Assembly (NCBI GenBank): GCA_015058045.1
Contig: SVDC01000022.1
Coordinates: 1 to 62,009, forward strand
DNA: 62,009 nucleotides
DNA from: Cellulosilyticum sp.
GTDB lineage: Bacteria > Bacillota > Clostridia > Lachnospirales > Cellulosilyticaceae
Direction: 5' to 3'
The translations under genes and the position numbers were made by a program. Under the pieces are notes generated by a model. The model was not told where the DNA came from. It saw only the letters and a list, made by a program, of their open reading frames with translations, and did no database searches. Every line of letters starts with the position of its first letter. Position 1 is the stretch's first letter. Shown here piece by piece: positions 1 through 8,077 of this stretch.

Positions 1-71
1 TAAACTTCATTAAGCTTACAAGAGAACAACAATTAGACGTTCTTAGCCGTACTTTCCACGAAAGAATGTAA
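1..71 (+). CDS. 3' end of an upstream gene (partial, unidentified)
   Basis: An open frame enters from the left edge and stops at a TAA at 69-71. The last 22 residues read NFIKLTREQQLDVLSRTFHERM. The other two forward frames stop almost at once, and a strong terminator follows at about 136-175, so this is probably the C-terminus of a real gene. I do not recognise the family from so short a tail. Confidence 0.55.
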   Translation, partial: NFIKLTREQQLDVLSRTFHERM

Positions 72-135
72 TAAGATTATCCTGTAGAGATAAACTATGC
101 TTAGAAATAAGATTTCTTAATATTTTTTTCCAATG

Positions 136-175
136 AAAAGGCTCTATATACTCACCGGTATATAGAGCCTTTATT
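136..175 (+). terminator. Intrinsic terminator of the left-edge gene
   Basis: The arms AAAGGCTCTATATA (137-150) and TATATAGAGCCTTT (159-172) form a perfect 14-bp stem around the 8-nt loop CTCACCGG. The stem ends in T residues on the + strand and in A residues upstream, so it could also work in reverse. Confidence 0.85.
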
Positions 176-263
176 CATACAAATTAATAAATATTAGTTT
201 TTAAATTTTAAAGGAAATGGAGTTAAAGTAGAAGAATATTCTATATTCTGCAACGAAATGAAA

Positions 264-292
264 TTGACTAATATTTTATAATATTATATTAT
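264..292 (+). promoter_or_regulatory. Sigma-A promoter of the ABC importer operon
   Basis: TTGACT (264-269) and TATTAT (287-292) are separated by 17 bp, placing a start near 299 and leaving a leader of about 48 nt. I looked for a T-box or other riboswitch, as some TrpXYZ-type operons have one, and the leader is too short to hold it. Confidence 0.7.
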
Positions 293-346
293 TTAATGAA
301 TAAAGTTAAAATTGTATAAAACACTTTTTGGAAAGGAAGATTAAGT

Positions 347-1420
347 ATGAAGAAAATGAGCAAGATATTAGGCGCATTAGTGGCAATGTCAGTATCTATA
401 GCGGCTATAGGGTGCGGTAGTAGTGGAGAGACAGCACAGGCATCAGAAGCAAATGCGGAAGTAAAAACAGAAACATCTGAAGTAACAGCAGAAGTATCAG
501 AAACACCAGTAGAGAGTACAGAAGCAGAAGGAGAAAGCTACAAAGTAGGTATTATTCAACTAGTAGAACACTCAGCACTGGATGCAGCCTATCAAGGATT
601 TGTAGATGGTCTTAAGGAACTTGGTTATGAAGAAGGAAAGAATTTAACTGTAGATTATCAAAATGCACAAGGGGATCAATCTAATTGTCAAACGATTGCA
701 ACAAAACTTGTTAATGATCAAAATGATTTAATTCTAGCAATAGCAACGCCAGCAGCTCAAGCTGTGGCTAATACAACTAAGGATATTCCTATTTTAGTTA
801 CAGCAGTAACAGATCCAGCAGATTCTAAATTAGTAGCTTCAAATGAAGTACCAGGTGGTAATGTAACAGGTACATCTGATTTAACACCAGTAAAAGAACA
901 AATGAATCTTATTCCACAAATTGTACCAGAGGCAAAAGCAGTAGGGATTGTTTACTGCTCAAGCGAAGCTAATTCAAAATTCCAAGTAGAACTTGCTAAA
1001 GCAGAAGCAAAAGTATTAGGGCTTGAAGTGGTAGAGGGTACAGTTTCAAATTCTAATGAAATTCAACAGGTGGTTCAATCTTTAGTAGGGAAAGTAGATG
1101 CACTTTACATTCCTACAGATAATATGTTAGCAGCAGGTATGTCAACAGTTGTTGGTGTAACAAATCCTGCTAAAATACCAGTCATTTGTGGTGAAGAAGG
1201 TATGGTTGACAATGGTGGAACAGCTACTTATGGTATCAACTACTACGATTTGGGAAAATTAACTGCTGCTCAAGCTGTAGGAATTTTAGCAGAAGGTAAA
1301 AATCCGGCTGAAATGCCTATTGAATATTGTAGTGATTGTGACCTTGTACTTAATGAAGCAGCAGCAGCTGAAATGGGAATTACATTCCCACAAGATTTAC
1401 TTGATAAAGCAAGTAAATAA
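347..1420 (+). CDS. ABC transporter substrate-binding lipoprotein (ABC_sub_bind / TrpX-like)
   Basis: 357-residue lipoprotein. A short basic N-terminus, a hydrophobic segment and a lipobox (AAIGC, lipidated Cys23) are followed by a Ser/Thr/Glu-rich linker to about residue 60, then a periplasmic-binding fold beginning YKVGIIQLVEHSALD. The fold matches the ABC substrate-binding family that includes streptococcal TrpX. GGAAAGGA lies just upstream of the ATG. Genes for a permease and an ATPase follow at 15-nt and 4-nt gaps, giving a complete importer anchored outside the membrane. The ligand cannot be read from sequence: characterised relatives are linked to aromatic amino acids, but the family is broad. 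Confidence 0.88.
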   Translation: MKKMSKILGALVAMSVSIAAIGCGSSGETAQASEANAEVKTETSEVTAEVSETPVESTEAEGESYKVGIIQLVEHSALDAAYQGFVDGLKELGYEEGKNLTVDYQNAQGDQSNCQTIATKLVNDQNDLILAIATPAAQAVANTTKDIPILVTAVTDPADSKLVASNEVPGGNVTGTSDLTPVKEQMNLIPQIVPEAKAVGIVYCSSEANSKFQVELAKAEAKVLGLEVVEGTVSNSNEIQQVVQSLVGKVDALYIPTDNMLAAGMSTVVGVTNPAKIPVICGEEGMVDNGGTATYGINYYDLGKLTAAQAVGILAEGKNPAEMPIEYCSDCDLVLNEAAAAEMGITFPQDLLDKASK

Positions 1421-1435
1421 ATAGGGGGTTTGTAG

Positions 1436-2473
1436 ATGAGCATGTTATTAGCTATAGAAGGTGCCATATCTCAAGGTGTTTTATGGGGCCTTATGACACT
1501 AGGAGTATACATAACATTTAGAATACTAAATTTTGCAGATATGACCGTTGATGGAAGTTTTGCATTAGGTGGAGCAGTTAGTGCTGTACTTGTTGTAAAA
1601 GGTATGAATCCATGGTTATCTCTTCTTCCTGCTATTGTAGCAGGTATGTTAGCTGGTGGTGTAACAGGGATTTTACACACCAAGATTAAAATTCCAGAGA
1701 TATTAGCTGGGATATTAACCATGATTGCATTATACTCAATCAATATTCGTATTATGGGTCAAGCAAATACTTCTTTATTAGGAGAAGATACTGTTATTTC
1801 TTTATTAAATAGTATAGTGGGTGCATCAAGTAATGTACTTGCGTTATCTGTTGGAGTGGTTGCATCTATTGTCGCTATTGTTGCTTTATATTGGTTCTTT
1901 GGAACTGAGGTAGGGTCTGCACTGCGTGCTACAGGAAATAATGAATATATGGTGCGTGCATTAGGAACGAATACAGATACTATGAAGATTATTGGTTTGA
2001 TGGTAGGGAATGGTCTGGTGGCCCTTTCAGGTGCTTTTGTGGCACAGAGCCAAGGATATGCAGATGTAGGAATGGGGCAAGGGACTATTGTTATTGGTCT
2101 TGCATCTATTATTATTGGTGAAGTTGTTTTCGGAAATCGTTTTAACTTTGCTTATAAGTTGGCTGCGGTGGTAGGAGGTTCTATTATTTATCGTATTATT
2201 ATTGCAGTAGTTCTTCAAATAGGTATGAAGTCAACGGATCTTAAATTACTTACGGCCATTATTGTTGCATTTGCATTGGCAATGCCAGTTGTATCTAAGC
2301 AAATAAGATATACTTTATGTGTTTTATTTATTGGATTAATGATGCTTATGACAAAGCAGATTATTTTAATTTTGTTCATTGTAGCTATTATTTTACTTAT
2401 TGCATTACTAGTAAACATGATTAAGAAAGCAATGAGTTCAAAAAGTAGTGAGCAAGAAGTGAAGGGAGTGTAG
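1436..2473 (+). CDS. ABC transporter permease (BPD_transp_2 family, TrpY-like)
   Basis: 345-residue polytopic membrane protein. Near the N-terminus it has GVLWGLMTLGVYITFRILNF, which leads into the ADMTVDGSFALGGA segment typical of branched-chain/TrpY-type permeases. Many hydrophobic helices follow, and the C-terminus is charged and cytoplasmic. AGGGGG precedes the ATG. It sits between the substrate-binding lipoprotein and the ATPase and should form the homodimeric channel of the importer. No truncation or frameshift is visible. Confidence 0.88.
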   Translation: MSMLLAIEGAISQGVLWGLMTLGVYITFRILNFADMTVDGSFALGGAVSAVLVVKGMNPWLSLLPAIVAGMLAGGVTGILHTKIKIPEILAGILTMIALYSINIRIMGQANTSLLGEDTVISLLNSIVGASSNVLALSVGVVASIVAIVALYWFFGTEVGSALRATGNNEYMVRALGTNTDTMKIIGLMVGNGLVALSGAFVAQSQGYADVGMGQGTIVIGLASIIIGEVVFGNRFNFAYKLAAVVGGSIIYRIIIAVVLQIGMKSTDLKLLTAIIVAFALAMPVVSKQIRYTLCVLFIGLMMLMTKQIILILFIVAIILLIALLVNMIKKAMSSKSSEQEVKGV

Positions 2474-2477
2474 GCAA

Positions 2478-3272
2478 ATGCTAAAAATAAGTGATGTAAC
2501 AAAAACTTTTAACGCAGGGACAATTAATGAAAAGAAAGCACTTAACGGTATAGACTTACACTTAAAACCAGGAGATTTTGTAACTATTATTGGTGGAAAT
2601 GGTGCAGGAAAATCTACTATATTAAACATGATCGCTGGTGTCTATTCTTGTGATACAGGTTCCATTGTATTAGCAAATGAAGACATTACGAAGGAGCCAG
2701 AACATAAGAGGGCAAAACTTCTTGGAAGAGTTTTTCAAGATCCAATGCGTGGGACAGCAGGTGCTATGGAGATTCAAGAAAATCTAGCCATGGCTTATCG
2801 TAGAGGAAAAAGAAGAGGACTTGGTTGGGGAATCACCAAAGAAGAAAAAGAGATTTATGTAGAAAAACTCAAGATGTTAGACTTAGGTCTTGAGACACGT
2901 ATGACTTCAAAGGTAGGATTACTTTCAGGTGGGCAAAGGCAAGCACTTACATTACTTATGGCTACTCTTCAAAAACCACAGCTGTTATTACTAGATGAGC
3001 ATACGGCAGCACTAGATCCTAAAACAGCTCATAAAGTATTAAGTATTACAGAGCAAATCATAAATGAGCAAAACCTCACAGCTTTAATGGTTACACATAA
3101 TATGAAAGATGCTATTCGTTTAGGTAATAGACTGATTATGATGCACGAAGGTAGAATCATTTATGATGTAGAAGGAGAAGAAAAGAAAAAACTTAAAGTA
3201 GAAGATTTATTAAAGAAATTCGAAGCAACTAGTAATGGTGAATTTGCAAATGATCGTATGTTATTGGCATAG
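2478..3272 (+). CDS. ABC transporter ATP-binding protein (TrpZ-like)
   Basis: 264-residue ATPase that energises the importer encoded by the two preceding genes. Walker A is GGNGAGKST (residues 39-47), the signature is LSGGQRQ (149-155), and Walker B is LLLLDEHTA (169-177), where His replaces the usual Pro after the catalytic Glu, as is common in this subfamily. The H-loop histidine lies in MVTHNMKDA. It starts 4 nt after the permease stop, so translation is probably coupled. The operon ends at the long hairpin at about 3316-3382. Confidence 0.9.
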   Translation: MLKISDVTKTFNAGTINEKKALNGIDLHLKPGDFVTIIGGNGAGKSTILNMIAGVYSCDTGSIVLANEDITKEPEHKRAKLLGRVFQDPMRGTAGAMEIQENLAMAYRRGKRRGLGWGITKEEKEIYVEKLKMLDLGLETRMTSKVGLLSGGQRQALTLLMATLQKPQLLLLDEHTAALDPKTAHKVLSITEQIINEQNLTALMVTHNMKDAIRLGNRLIMMHEGRIIYDVEGEEKKKLKVEDLLKKFEATSNGEFANDRMLLA

Positions 3273-3315
3273 ATTTAAAGAAAATGAACGGTTAAAAATA
3301 GAAAAAGTGTATTAG

Positions 3316-3382
3316 AAAGTCTTCCCTTGTGGTAATAAAGTGTTTAGAGCATAACAATTATTACTATAAGGGAGGCTTTTTT
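3316..3382. repeat. Hairpin repeat element, copy 1 (also terminates the importer operon)
   Basis: A long imperfect hairpin has arm cores CCTTGTGGTA (3325-3334) and TACTATAAGG (3362-3371), an A-rich loop of about 25 nt and a terminal T-run. Arms, loop motif (AAAGT then TTA, then ATAA then ATTAT) and downstream T-run all recur at 30494-30558. The similarity inside the loop argues for common descent rather than chance terminator resemblance. Confidence 0.6.
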
Positions 3383-3493
3383 ATTTGAAATAGATAATTT
3401 CTCATGAAATTCTAATGTTTTTCTAAATGTTTTCTCATACACTAGAGATATACTATAATCATCAAAGGAGTTATTAAAATAGAGGGGAGAAAT

Positions 3494-4024
3494 ATGATGG
3501 AGAGTTCAAAAAGTAAAGCACAGTATATATTGGCTATTATTTTAATTGTATTAGGTGGTTCAGGTATTTTAAATCAGTTATTTGGATGGCATTTATTTAG
3601 ACAGATTGACTTAGGTGGTATGTTTGTTTTAATACCAGGCTTATGGTTTGAGTACTCCTATTTTTTAAATCACCGTTCGCCTAAACTATTAGTACCTGGA
3701 GGGATTTTAACAGCAATTGGGGTACTCGTATTGATTGAATCTAATACCATGCCATTTGTGCAAGATTACATTGATTCATTCTATATCTTGGCACCTGCAG
3801 TAGGATTATTCCAATTATACTTACATGATAAGAAGGATAAGGGATTACTTATTCCAGTAGGTATTTTAACTGCTATTGCATTAATGGATTTTGCATCTGA
3901 AATTATGGGCACTTTATTCTTCTTTATGGATGAGTCTATTATCTGGCCTATTATATTTATGATTGTTGGTGTTGCCCTTCTTGTAGGAAAAGTAGACCAG
4001 CATCAAGAAAAAGAAAAATTATAA
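3494..4024 (+). CDS. Small multi-pass membrane protein with an internal repeat
   Basis: 176-residue protein with about six hydrophobic segments and a charged C-terminal tail (DQHQEKEKL). Two segments share a motif: PGGILTAIGVLVLIES in the middle and PVGILTAIALMDFASE later, which suggests an internal duplication of a two-helix unit. The composition resembles DUF5668/LiaF-type membrane proteins, but I cannot name a function. GAGGGGAG precedes the start. A TATAAT at 3454-3459 could be its -10 box, although the -35 is weak. It is flanked by terminators and is probably monocistronic. Confidence 0.75.
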   Translation: MMESSKSKAQYILAIILIVLGGSGILNQLFGWHLFRQIDLGGMFVLIPGLWFEYSYFLNHRSPKLLVPGGILTAIGVLVLIESNTMPFVQDYIDSFYILAPAVGLFQLYLHDKKDKGLLIPVGILTAIALMDFASEIMGTLFFFMDESIIWPIIFMIVGVALLVGKVDQHQEKEKL

Positions 4025-4030
4025 GAAGAG

Positions 4031-4081
4031 AAACTTACCCTATCTAGTACGCGTTATGACTAAGAGAGGGTAAGTTTTTTG
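4031..4081 (+). terminator. Intrinsic terminator
   Basis: Arms AAACTTACCCT (4031-4041) and AGGGTAAGTTT (4067-4077) are followed by a T-run. The 25-nt loop can pair further internally. Confidence 0.8.
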
Positions 4082-4232
4082 TGTAATAGAGGAATAAAAA
4101 CATAAAAAGAATATGAATTCCCTTAGATTTTAAATATAATAGTTATGATAGAGTTAATCAGTATAAGCATATATAAAAGATTGAACTTAAACATAACACT
4201 ATAATAAAAAATTAAGAGAAGGGGTGAATAAG

Positions 4233-4835
4233 GTGCGATGTGAATATTGTGGAAGGGCACTAAGTCCAGAGGTATGGCAGTGTCCAGGATGTGGTGCACC
4301 AGTAGAACATCATAAAGAAAAGGAGACACAAGAGCCAAAGCAGCAAACTCAGAAGGAGCAGGATCAAAGCAAATACACAAATCATTCAAATCAAAATACA
4401 AATGGAACCAATTTTAATAAGTATTATGAGCAGTATGAAAAGAAAGATCAAGGTAGGCCACTTCATATATCAGCTTATGGGAGCTTTTGGGTAAGATTAG
4501 TAGCCGACTGCATTGATATAATGATTATATCTGCTGTCTGTACCTTATTAGGGGCAACAGAGGATTTAATGGCATTGATTTACTGTGCATATTATATTAT
4601 TTGTGAGTCTTCTATTGGGAATGGTGCTACTATAGGTAAAAAGGTAATGGGACTTAAAGTAGTGAATTCGGATTTTGAAACCATTAGTATAGGTCAATCT
4701 ATTGGAAGGACACTAGGTAAATTTCTTTCATGGCTATTGTTAGGCTATGGATTTTTTATGATTTTAATATCCAAAAGAAGACAAGGGTTACATGACCGAA
4801 TGAGTGGAACCTATGTCATCAAAACAAGAAGATAG
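4233..4835 (+). CDS. Zinc-ribbon plus RDD-family membrane protein
   Basis: About 200 residues. The N-terminus carries two CxxC pairs (CEYCG and CPGCG) that form a zinc-ribbon. A hydrophilic Gln/Lys/Asn-rich linker leads to an RDD domain of about 120 residues with the expected FWVRLVADCIDIMI opening, GKKVMGLKVV and the basic ending KRRQGLHDRMSGTYV. The GTG at 4233 is preferred because GAAGGGG sits 8 nt upstream; an in-frame GTG at 4224 overlaps that ribosome site. Zinc-ribbon/RDD fusions are common in Firmicutes. Function is unknown, probably at the membrane. Confidence 0.8.
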   Translation: MRCEYCGRALSPEVWQCPGCGAPVEHHKEKETQEPKQQTQKEQDQSKYTNHSNQNTNGTNFNKYYEQYEKKDQGRPLHISAYGSFWVRLVADCIDIMIISAVCTLLGATEDLMALIYCAYYIICESSIGNGATIGKKVMGLKVVNSDFETISIGQSIGRTLGKFLSWLLLGYGFFMILISKRRQGLHDRMSGTYVIKTRR

Positions 4836-4841
4836 GGTAAT

Positions 4842-4900
4842 AAAAGGTTATCTATCCACTTAATAATAGATTAAGTGAGAGATAGATAGCCTTTTATTTT
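4842..4900 (+). terminator. Intrinsic terminator
   Basis: Arms AAAAGGTTATCTATC (4842-4856) and GATAGATAGCCTTTT (4881-4895) have a second inner pairing (ACTTAAT with ATTAAGT) and a T-rich tail. Confidence 0.85.
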
Positions 4901-4964
4901 AGGGTTGTTTTTGTGTTTTCTTATAGTAAAGATGGAAATAGCAATAAACCGTTAGGATAGCTAG

Positions 4965-4991
4965 TTGACTATGGAGCAATAGTGATATAAT
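4965..4991 (+). promoter_or_regulatory. Probable promoter of the MATE exporter
   Basis: TTGACT (4965-4970) and TATAAT (4986-4991) have a short 15-bp spacer. A start near 4998 gives a leader of about 33 nt before the ATG at 5031. Confidence 0.5.
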
Positions 4992-5030
4992 CTACTCTCA
5001 GTAAAAGCTTATAGATAAAGGGGAATAATT

Positions 5031-6419
5031 ATGGCTAAAGTAAATACATACGATATGACTGAGGGAAATCCAATCACATTACTTTTGAAATTTTCATTAC
5101 CTATGCTTATAGGGAATATTTTTCAGCAGTTTTACAACATGGTGGATTCCATTATTGTGGGGCAATTTGTAGGAGCTAATGCACTAGCAGCAGTTGGTGC
5201 TACAGGGGCAATTAACTTTCTATTTTTCTCTCTGGCATTTGGATTATCAGCGGGGATAGGGATTATTATTTCTCAGTATTTTGGTGCAAAGGATGAGAAA
5301 AAGGTTAAAAAGAGTATTGCTACATCTGTGTATATTATCATGGGTAGTGCAATTATTATGGGAGTTTTAATGATTACGAGTGCAAGACTGGTTATGCAGC
5401 TTTTAAATACGCCCAATGAGATTATAAATGATTGTGTGGTATATATGAGAGTTACGGGAATTGGGATGATTGCCGTTGGTGCCTATAATGGTGTAGCAGC
5501 TATTTTAAGAGCACTAGGAGATGCAAAAACACCACTTATATTTTTAATCGTTGCATGTTTTGTTAATATAATTTTTGATTTACTATTTGTTATTAGTTTT
5601 AAGTGGGGGGTGTTTGGTGTAGCATTAGCAACGGTTATTGCACAATGTGTATCAGCTATAGGATGTATTATCTACGCTTGGAAGAAGATGCCTATTTTTC
5701 ATATGCCTATTAGGGAGTATGTAATGGATAGAGAAATTTTTAGAAAGAGTATAAAAGTAGGTATTCCTGTGGCACTACAAAATGCTTTAATTGCTCTTTC
5801 TTGTGTGGTATTACAGAGTGTAGTCAATAGTTTTGGGCCAACCATTGTGGCAGCTTTTACAGTAGCAAGTCGATTTGAGCAGTTGGTGCACCAACCATTT
5901 AATTCATTAGGAGCAGCATTAGGAACTTATACAGGACAAAATATGGGTGCAAATAATATCAAGCGTATTAAGAAAGGATTTTGGGCAGGAACTAAAATTG
6001 CAGTTATTTTTAGTTTGATTATGCTCCCTATTGCATGTTTTGGTGGAGAAGCTATTATGAGCTTATTTACTACAGATGAAGCGGTTATTATTGAAGGTGC
6101 AAAGGGGATTAGGGTTACTTGCTTTTTCTATAGTGGATTGGGAATGATTTACATTACAAGAAGTGTATTAAATGGAGCAGGAGATGTGAAATTTGCTATG
6201 ATTTCAGGTTGTGTAGAGGTTATTTGTAGAGTGGGATTAGCAAGACCACTTACATTTATACCAGCTATTGGTATGATGAGTATTTGGTATACAACGGGGC
6301 TGACATGGTTGTTTACAGCAATAGTAAGCTGTATAAGGTATGCTCATGGAAAGTGGAAGAGTAAAGGAATTATTCAAGATTCGATAAAATATTCAAAAGA
6401 TATAATTAATGAGATATAA
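5031..6419 (+). CDS. MATE family multidrug/toxic-compound exporter
   Basis: 462-residue, 12-helix protein made of two MatE halves. It opens with MTEGNPITLLLKFSLPMLIGNIFQQFYN and VDSIIVGQFVGANALAAVGAT, the standard signature of the family. The second half repeats the pattern (GIPVALQNALIALS, FGPTIVAAFTVASRFEQ, GTYTGQNMGA). It should export cationic drugs or metabolites by Na+ or H+ antiport. AAAGGGG lies 7 nt before the ATG. The length is normal for the family. It is monocistronic or followed only by the short leader element near 6474. Confidence 0.92.
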   Translation: MAKVNTYDMTEGNPITLLLKFSLPMLIGNIFQQFYNMVDSIIVGQFVGANALAAVGATGAINFLFFSLAFGLSAGIGIIISQYFGAKDEKKVKKSIATSVYIIMGSAIIMGVLMITSARLVMQLLNTPNEIINDCVVYMRVTGIGMIAVGAYNGVAAILRALGDAKTPLIFLIVACFVNIIFDLLFVISFKWGVFGVALATVIAQCVSAIGCIIYAWKKMPIFHMPIREYVMDREIFRKSIKVGIPVALQNALIALSCVVLQSVVNSFGPTIVAAFTVASRFEQLVHQPFNSLGAALGTYTGQNMGANNIKRIKKGFWAGTKIAVIFSLIMLPIACFGGEAIMSLFTTDEAVIIEGAKGIRVTCFFYSGLGMIYITRSVLNGAGDVKFAMISGCVEVICRVGLARPLTFIPAIGMMSIWYTTGLTWLFTAIVSCIRYAHGKWKSKGIIQDSIKYSKDIINEI

Positions 6420-6473
6420 TAAGGATAAATCATGTTTAATCAAGTTTTATTAAGCATAAGGGAGGGATAATAT

Positions 6474-6540
6474 ATGACACTGGAAATCATAGTAGCCCCA
6501 TAGCAGGGGCTATTTGCTTAGATACAAAATGAAATAGCCT
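6474..6540 (+). promoter_or_regulatory. Short leader ORF overlapping alternative hairpins
   Basis: GGGAGG precedes an ATG at 6474 that encodes a 9-residue peptide (MTLEIIVAP, stop 6501-6503). Its end lies inside a stem, TAGCCCC (6493-6499) with GGGGCTA (6506-6512). The 3' arm of that stem overlaps a second possible pairing, GGCTATTT (6508-6515) with AAATAGCC (6532-6539). The two stems exclude each other, an attenuator-like layout ahead of the small HTH gene at 6583. The first stem may instead be a weak terminator of the MATE gene. Confidence 0.35.
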
Positions 6541-6582
6541 TTGCCAAATCCAAATAAAGAAAATACAATTTTGGAGGGCAAT

Positions 6583-6867
6583 ATGTGCTATAAGAAAGCT
6601 CAAGATGTAATACCAGCAGAAATTATAATGCTTATTCAGCAATACGTAGATGGAGAATATATTTATATACCACGCAAACCTGAAAAGAAGAAACCATGGG
6701 GAGATAAAAGTCAAATTAGACAGCAGCTTAGTGCAAGAGATGCACAAATTTTTAATGATCATAAGCTAGGGATGAGTAAATATAAATTAGCAGAGAAATA
6801 TTTTCTATCTGAAAAAAGTATTGAGCGTATTATTTTAAAAGAAAAACGTAAACAGGTTGTGCTATAA
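6583..6867 (+). CDS. Small CD3324-type helix-turn-helix protein
   Basis: 94 residues from the ATG at 6583, which has GGAGGG 6 nt upstream; an in-frame TTG at 6541 lacks a ribosome site. The sequence resembles the CD3324 family of clostridial proteins related to the Mor activator. An N-terminal segment (PAEIIMLIQQYVDGEYIYIP) is followed by a basic stretch, then a C-terminal HTH (GMSKYKLAEKYFLSEKSIER). The family is presumed to bind DNA, and its targets are unknown. The stop codon lies inside the terminator stem. Confidence 0.75.
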   Translation: MCYKKAQDVIPAEIIMLIQQYVDGEYIYIPRKPEKKKPWGDKSQIRQQLSARDAQIFNDHKLGMSKYKLAEKYFLSEKSIERIILKEKRKQVVL

Positions 6868-6895
6868 AGGTTATATCCTTTATAGCCTTCTTTTA
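6861..6895 (+). terminator. Intrinsic terminator overlapping a stop codon
   Basis: GCTATAAAGG (6861-6870), which includes the TAA stop, pairs perfectly with CCTTTATAGC (6877-6886) across a 6-nt loop and is followed by TTCTTTT. Confidence 0.85.
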
Positions 6896-6929
6896 AATTG
6901 AGAAGTTTAAAAGGAGAGGAGTAAATAAG

Positions 6930-7880
6930 ATGTATCGTATAGGGGTAGATATAGGTGGTACGGGGATACAAGCAGGGCTTTTAAACTTAGATGGTCAGAT
7001 AATTTGTAAAAAGGAATGTATAACTGATGTAAAATCAGGATTTAGAAGTGTGATGCAAGATATTAGAAAGTTAGTAGATACATTATTGGAAGCTAATGAA
7101 GTATTACCTAGTCAGATTGAGCTTATAGGATTTGGGGTACCAAGTTTTATTAATAAAAAAGGACAAGTTACCTGTGTTAATTTAAATTGGCATGAAGAGA
7201 ATTTTATCCCGACTTTAAAAGCTATTTTCCCGGAGTTTAAGGTTGCTGCAGAAAATGATGCAACAGTAGCAGCGTTAGCTGAAGCAAAATTTGGTAGTAT
7301 GAGAGGCTATTCATATGCAGTTATGCTCACATTAGGAACAGGTGTGGGTGGAGGGATTATTATAAATGGAAGCCCCTTTGTAGGAGCTCATGGCATGGGC
7401 TCAGAAATAGGGCATATGGTTATTGGAAAAAATGATTTTGATTGTAAGTGTGGTAACAATGGATGTTTTGAAACTTTCTGCTCAGCAACAGGTATTGTAA
7501 AGTATACAAAAAACTTATTAATGGATGGAGAAAAGAGTAGATTGATGGCACTTTGCAAGGGAGACTTAAAGAGACTTTCAGCTAAAAAAGTTTTTGATGC
7601 CTATAGGCATAAAGATGTAGTGGCTATAAAAAGCATTCAGCGATTTAAACAATATTTAGCTATTGGGATTGCGAATATCATCAATAGTATAGATCCACAT
7701 ATTATTGCAATTGGAGGAGGCGTGTCTCGGGCCGGTGATATTATATTAGATGGTCTAGAGGATGAGGTAAGAAAGTATATATTATATAAAAATGAAGAAA
7801 TTGCTAAGATTGTGGTTGCAACGCTGGGCAATGAAGCAGGTATTATAGGAGCAGCTTTCTTAGAAGAAAAAGAAAGCTAA
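6930..7880 (+). CDS. ROK family sugar kinase (glucokinase-like)
   Basis: 316-residue cytoplasmic kinase. It has the N-terminal phosphate loop DIGGTGIQ (from residue 7) and the catalytic Asp in ENDATVAALAEA. The ROK zinc site is His162 with C172-x-C174-x4-C179 (CKCGNNGC). It lacks an N-terminal HTH, so it is an enzyme rather than a NagC/XylR-type repressor. Glucokinases and N-acetyl-sugar kinases share these motifs, so glucose is likely but not proven. GGAGAGGAG precedes the ATG. Confidence 0.88.
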   Translation: MYRIGVDIGGTGIQAGLLNLDGQIICKKECITDVKSGFRSVMQDIRKLVDTLLEANEVLPSQIELIGFGVPSFINKKGQVTCVNLNWHEENFIPTLKAIFPEFKVAAENDATVAALAEAKFGSMRGYSYAVMLTLGTGVGGGIIINGSPFVGAHGMGSEIGHMVIGKNDFDCKCGNNGCFETFCSATGIVKYTKNLLMDGEKSRLMALCKGDLKRLSAKKVFDAYRHKDVVAIKSIQRFKQYLAIGIANIINSIDPHIIAIGGGVSRAGDIILDGLEDEVRKYILYKNEEIAKIVVATLGNEAGIIGAAFLEEKES

Positions 7881-7946
7881 AGTTATAAGAAGAGGTTATG
7901 TGAATTAAATGATACTAAGAAAATGATAAGATGAGGTGAAAGCTAC

Positions 7947-8009
7947 ATGTTATGTCATTTAGTGATTGATTTAAGTGCATTACTCTGTACAAGACTTAAT
8001 AGGAAATAA
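7947..8009 (+). CDS. Leader peptide upstream of the MFS exporter
   Basis: A 20-codon ORF starts at an ATG with GAGGTGA 7 nt upstream and stops at TAA 8007-8009. The peptide begins MLCHLVID and ends TRLNRK. Its last ten or so codons are also the 5' half of the stem structure at 7981-8040. Position, ribosome site and overlap with RNA structure match leader peptides that sense antibiotic-stalled ribosomes ahead of resistance genes. The MLC start is also seen in the tet(M) leader, but no homology is claimed. Confidence 0.5.
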   Translation: MLCHLVIDLSALLCTRLNRK

Positions 8010-8040
8010 GGCTTGTGCAGAGTACCTATTAGGTTTTGTA
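7981..8040 (+). promoter_or_regulatory. Attenuator-like RNA with interlocking stems
   Basis: Stem A pairs TACTCTGTACAAG (7981-7993) with CTTGTGCAGAGTA (8012-8024), 13 bp with one G-U. Stem B pairs CTTAATAGG (7995-8003) with CCTATTAGG (8025-8033), 9 bp with one G-U, and is followed by TTTTG. The 5' arm of B lies in the loop of A, so the two are knotted or mutually exclusive. A ribosome on the leader ORF would cover both 5' arms. Stem B plus the short U-run could terminate transcription. Confidence 0.55.
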
Positions 8041-8077
8041 CTTCTAGAAATTAAATACAATCTAGAAGGAGTAAAAA

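Noticed and set aside
72..346. T-box or tryptophan-type leader before the TrpXYZ-like importer
   Set aside because: The promoter at 264-292 leaves only about 48 nt of leader with no such structure.
6541..6582. Upstream TTG start for the CD3324-type gene
   Set aside because: No ribosome site there, whereas the ATG at 6583 has GGAGGG correctly spaced.
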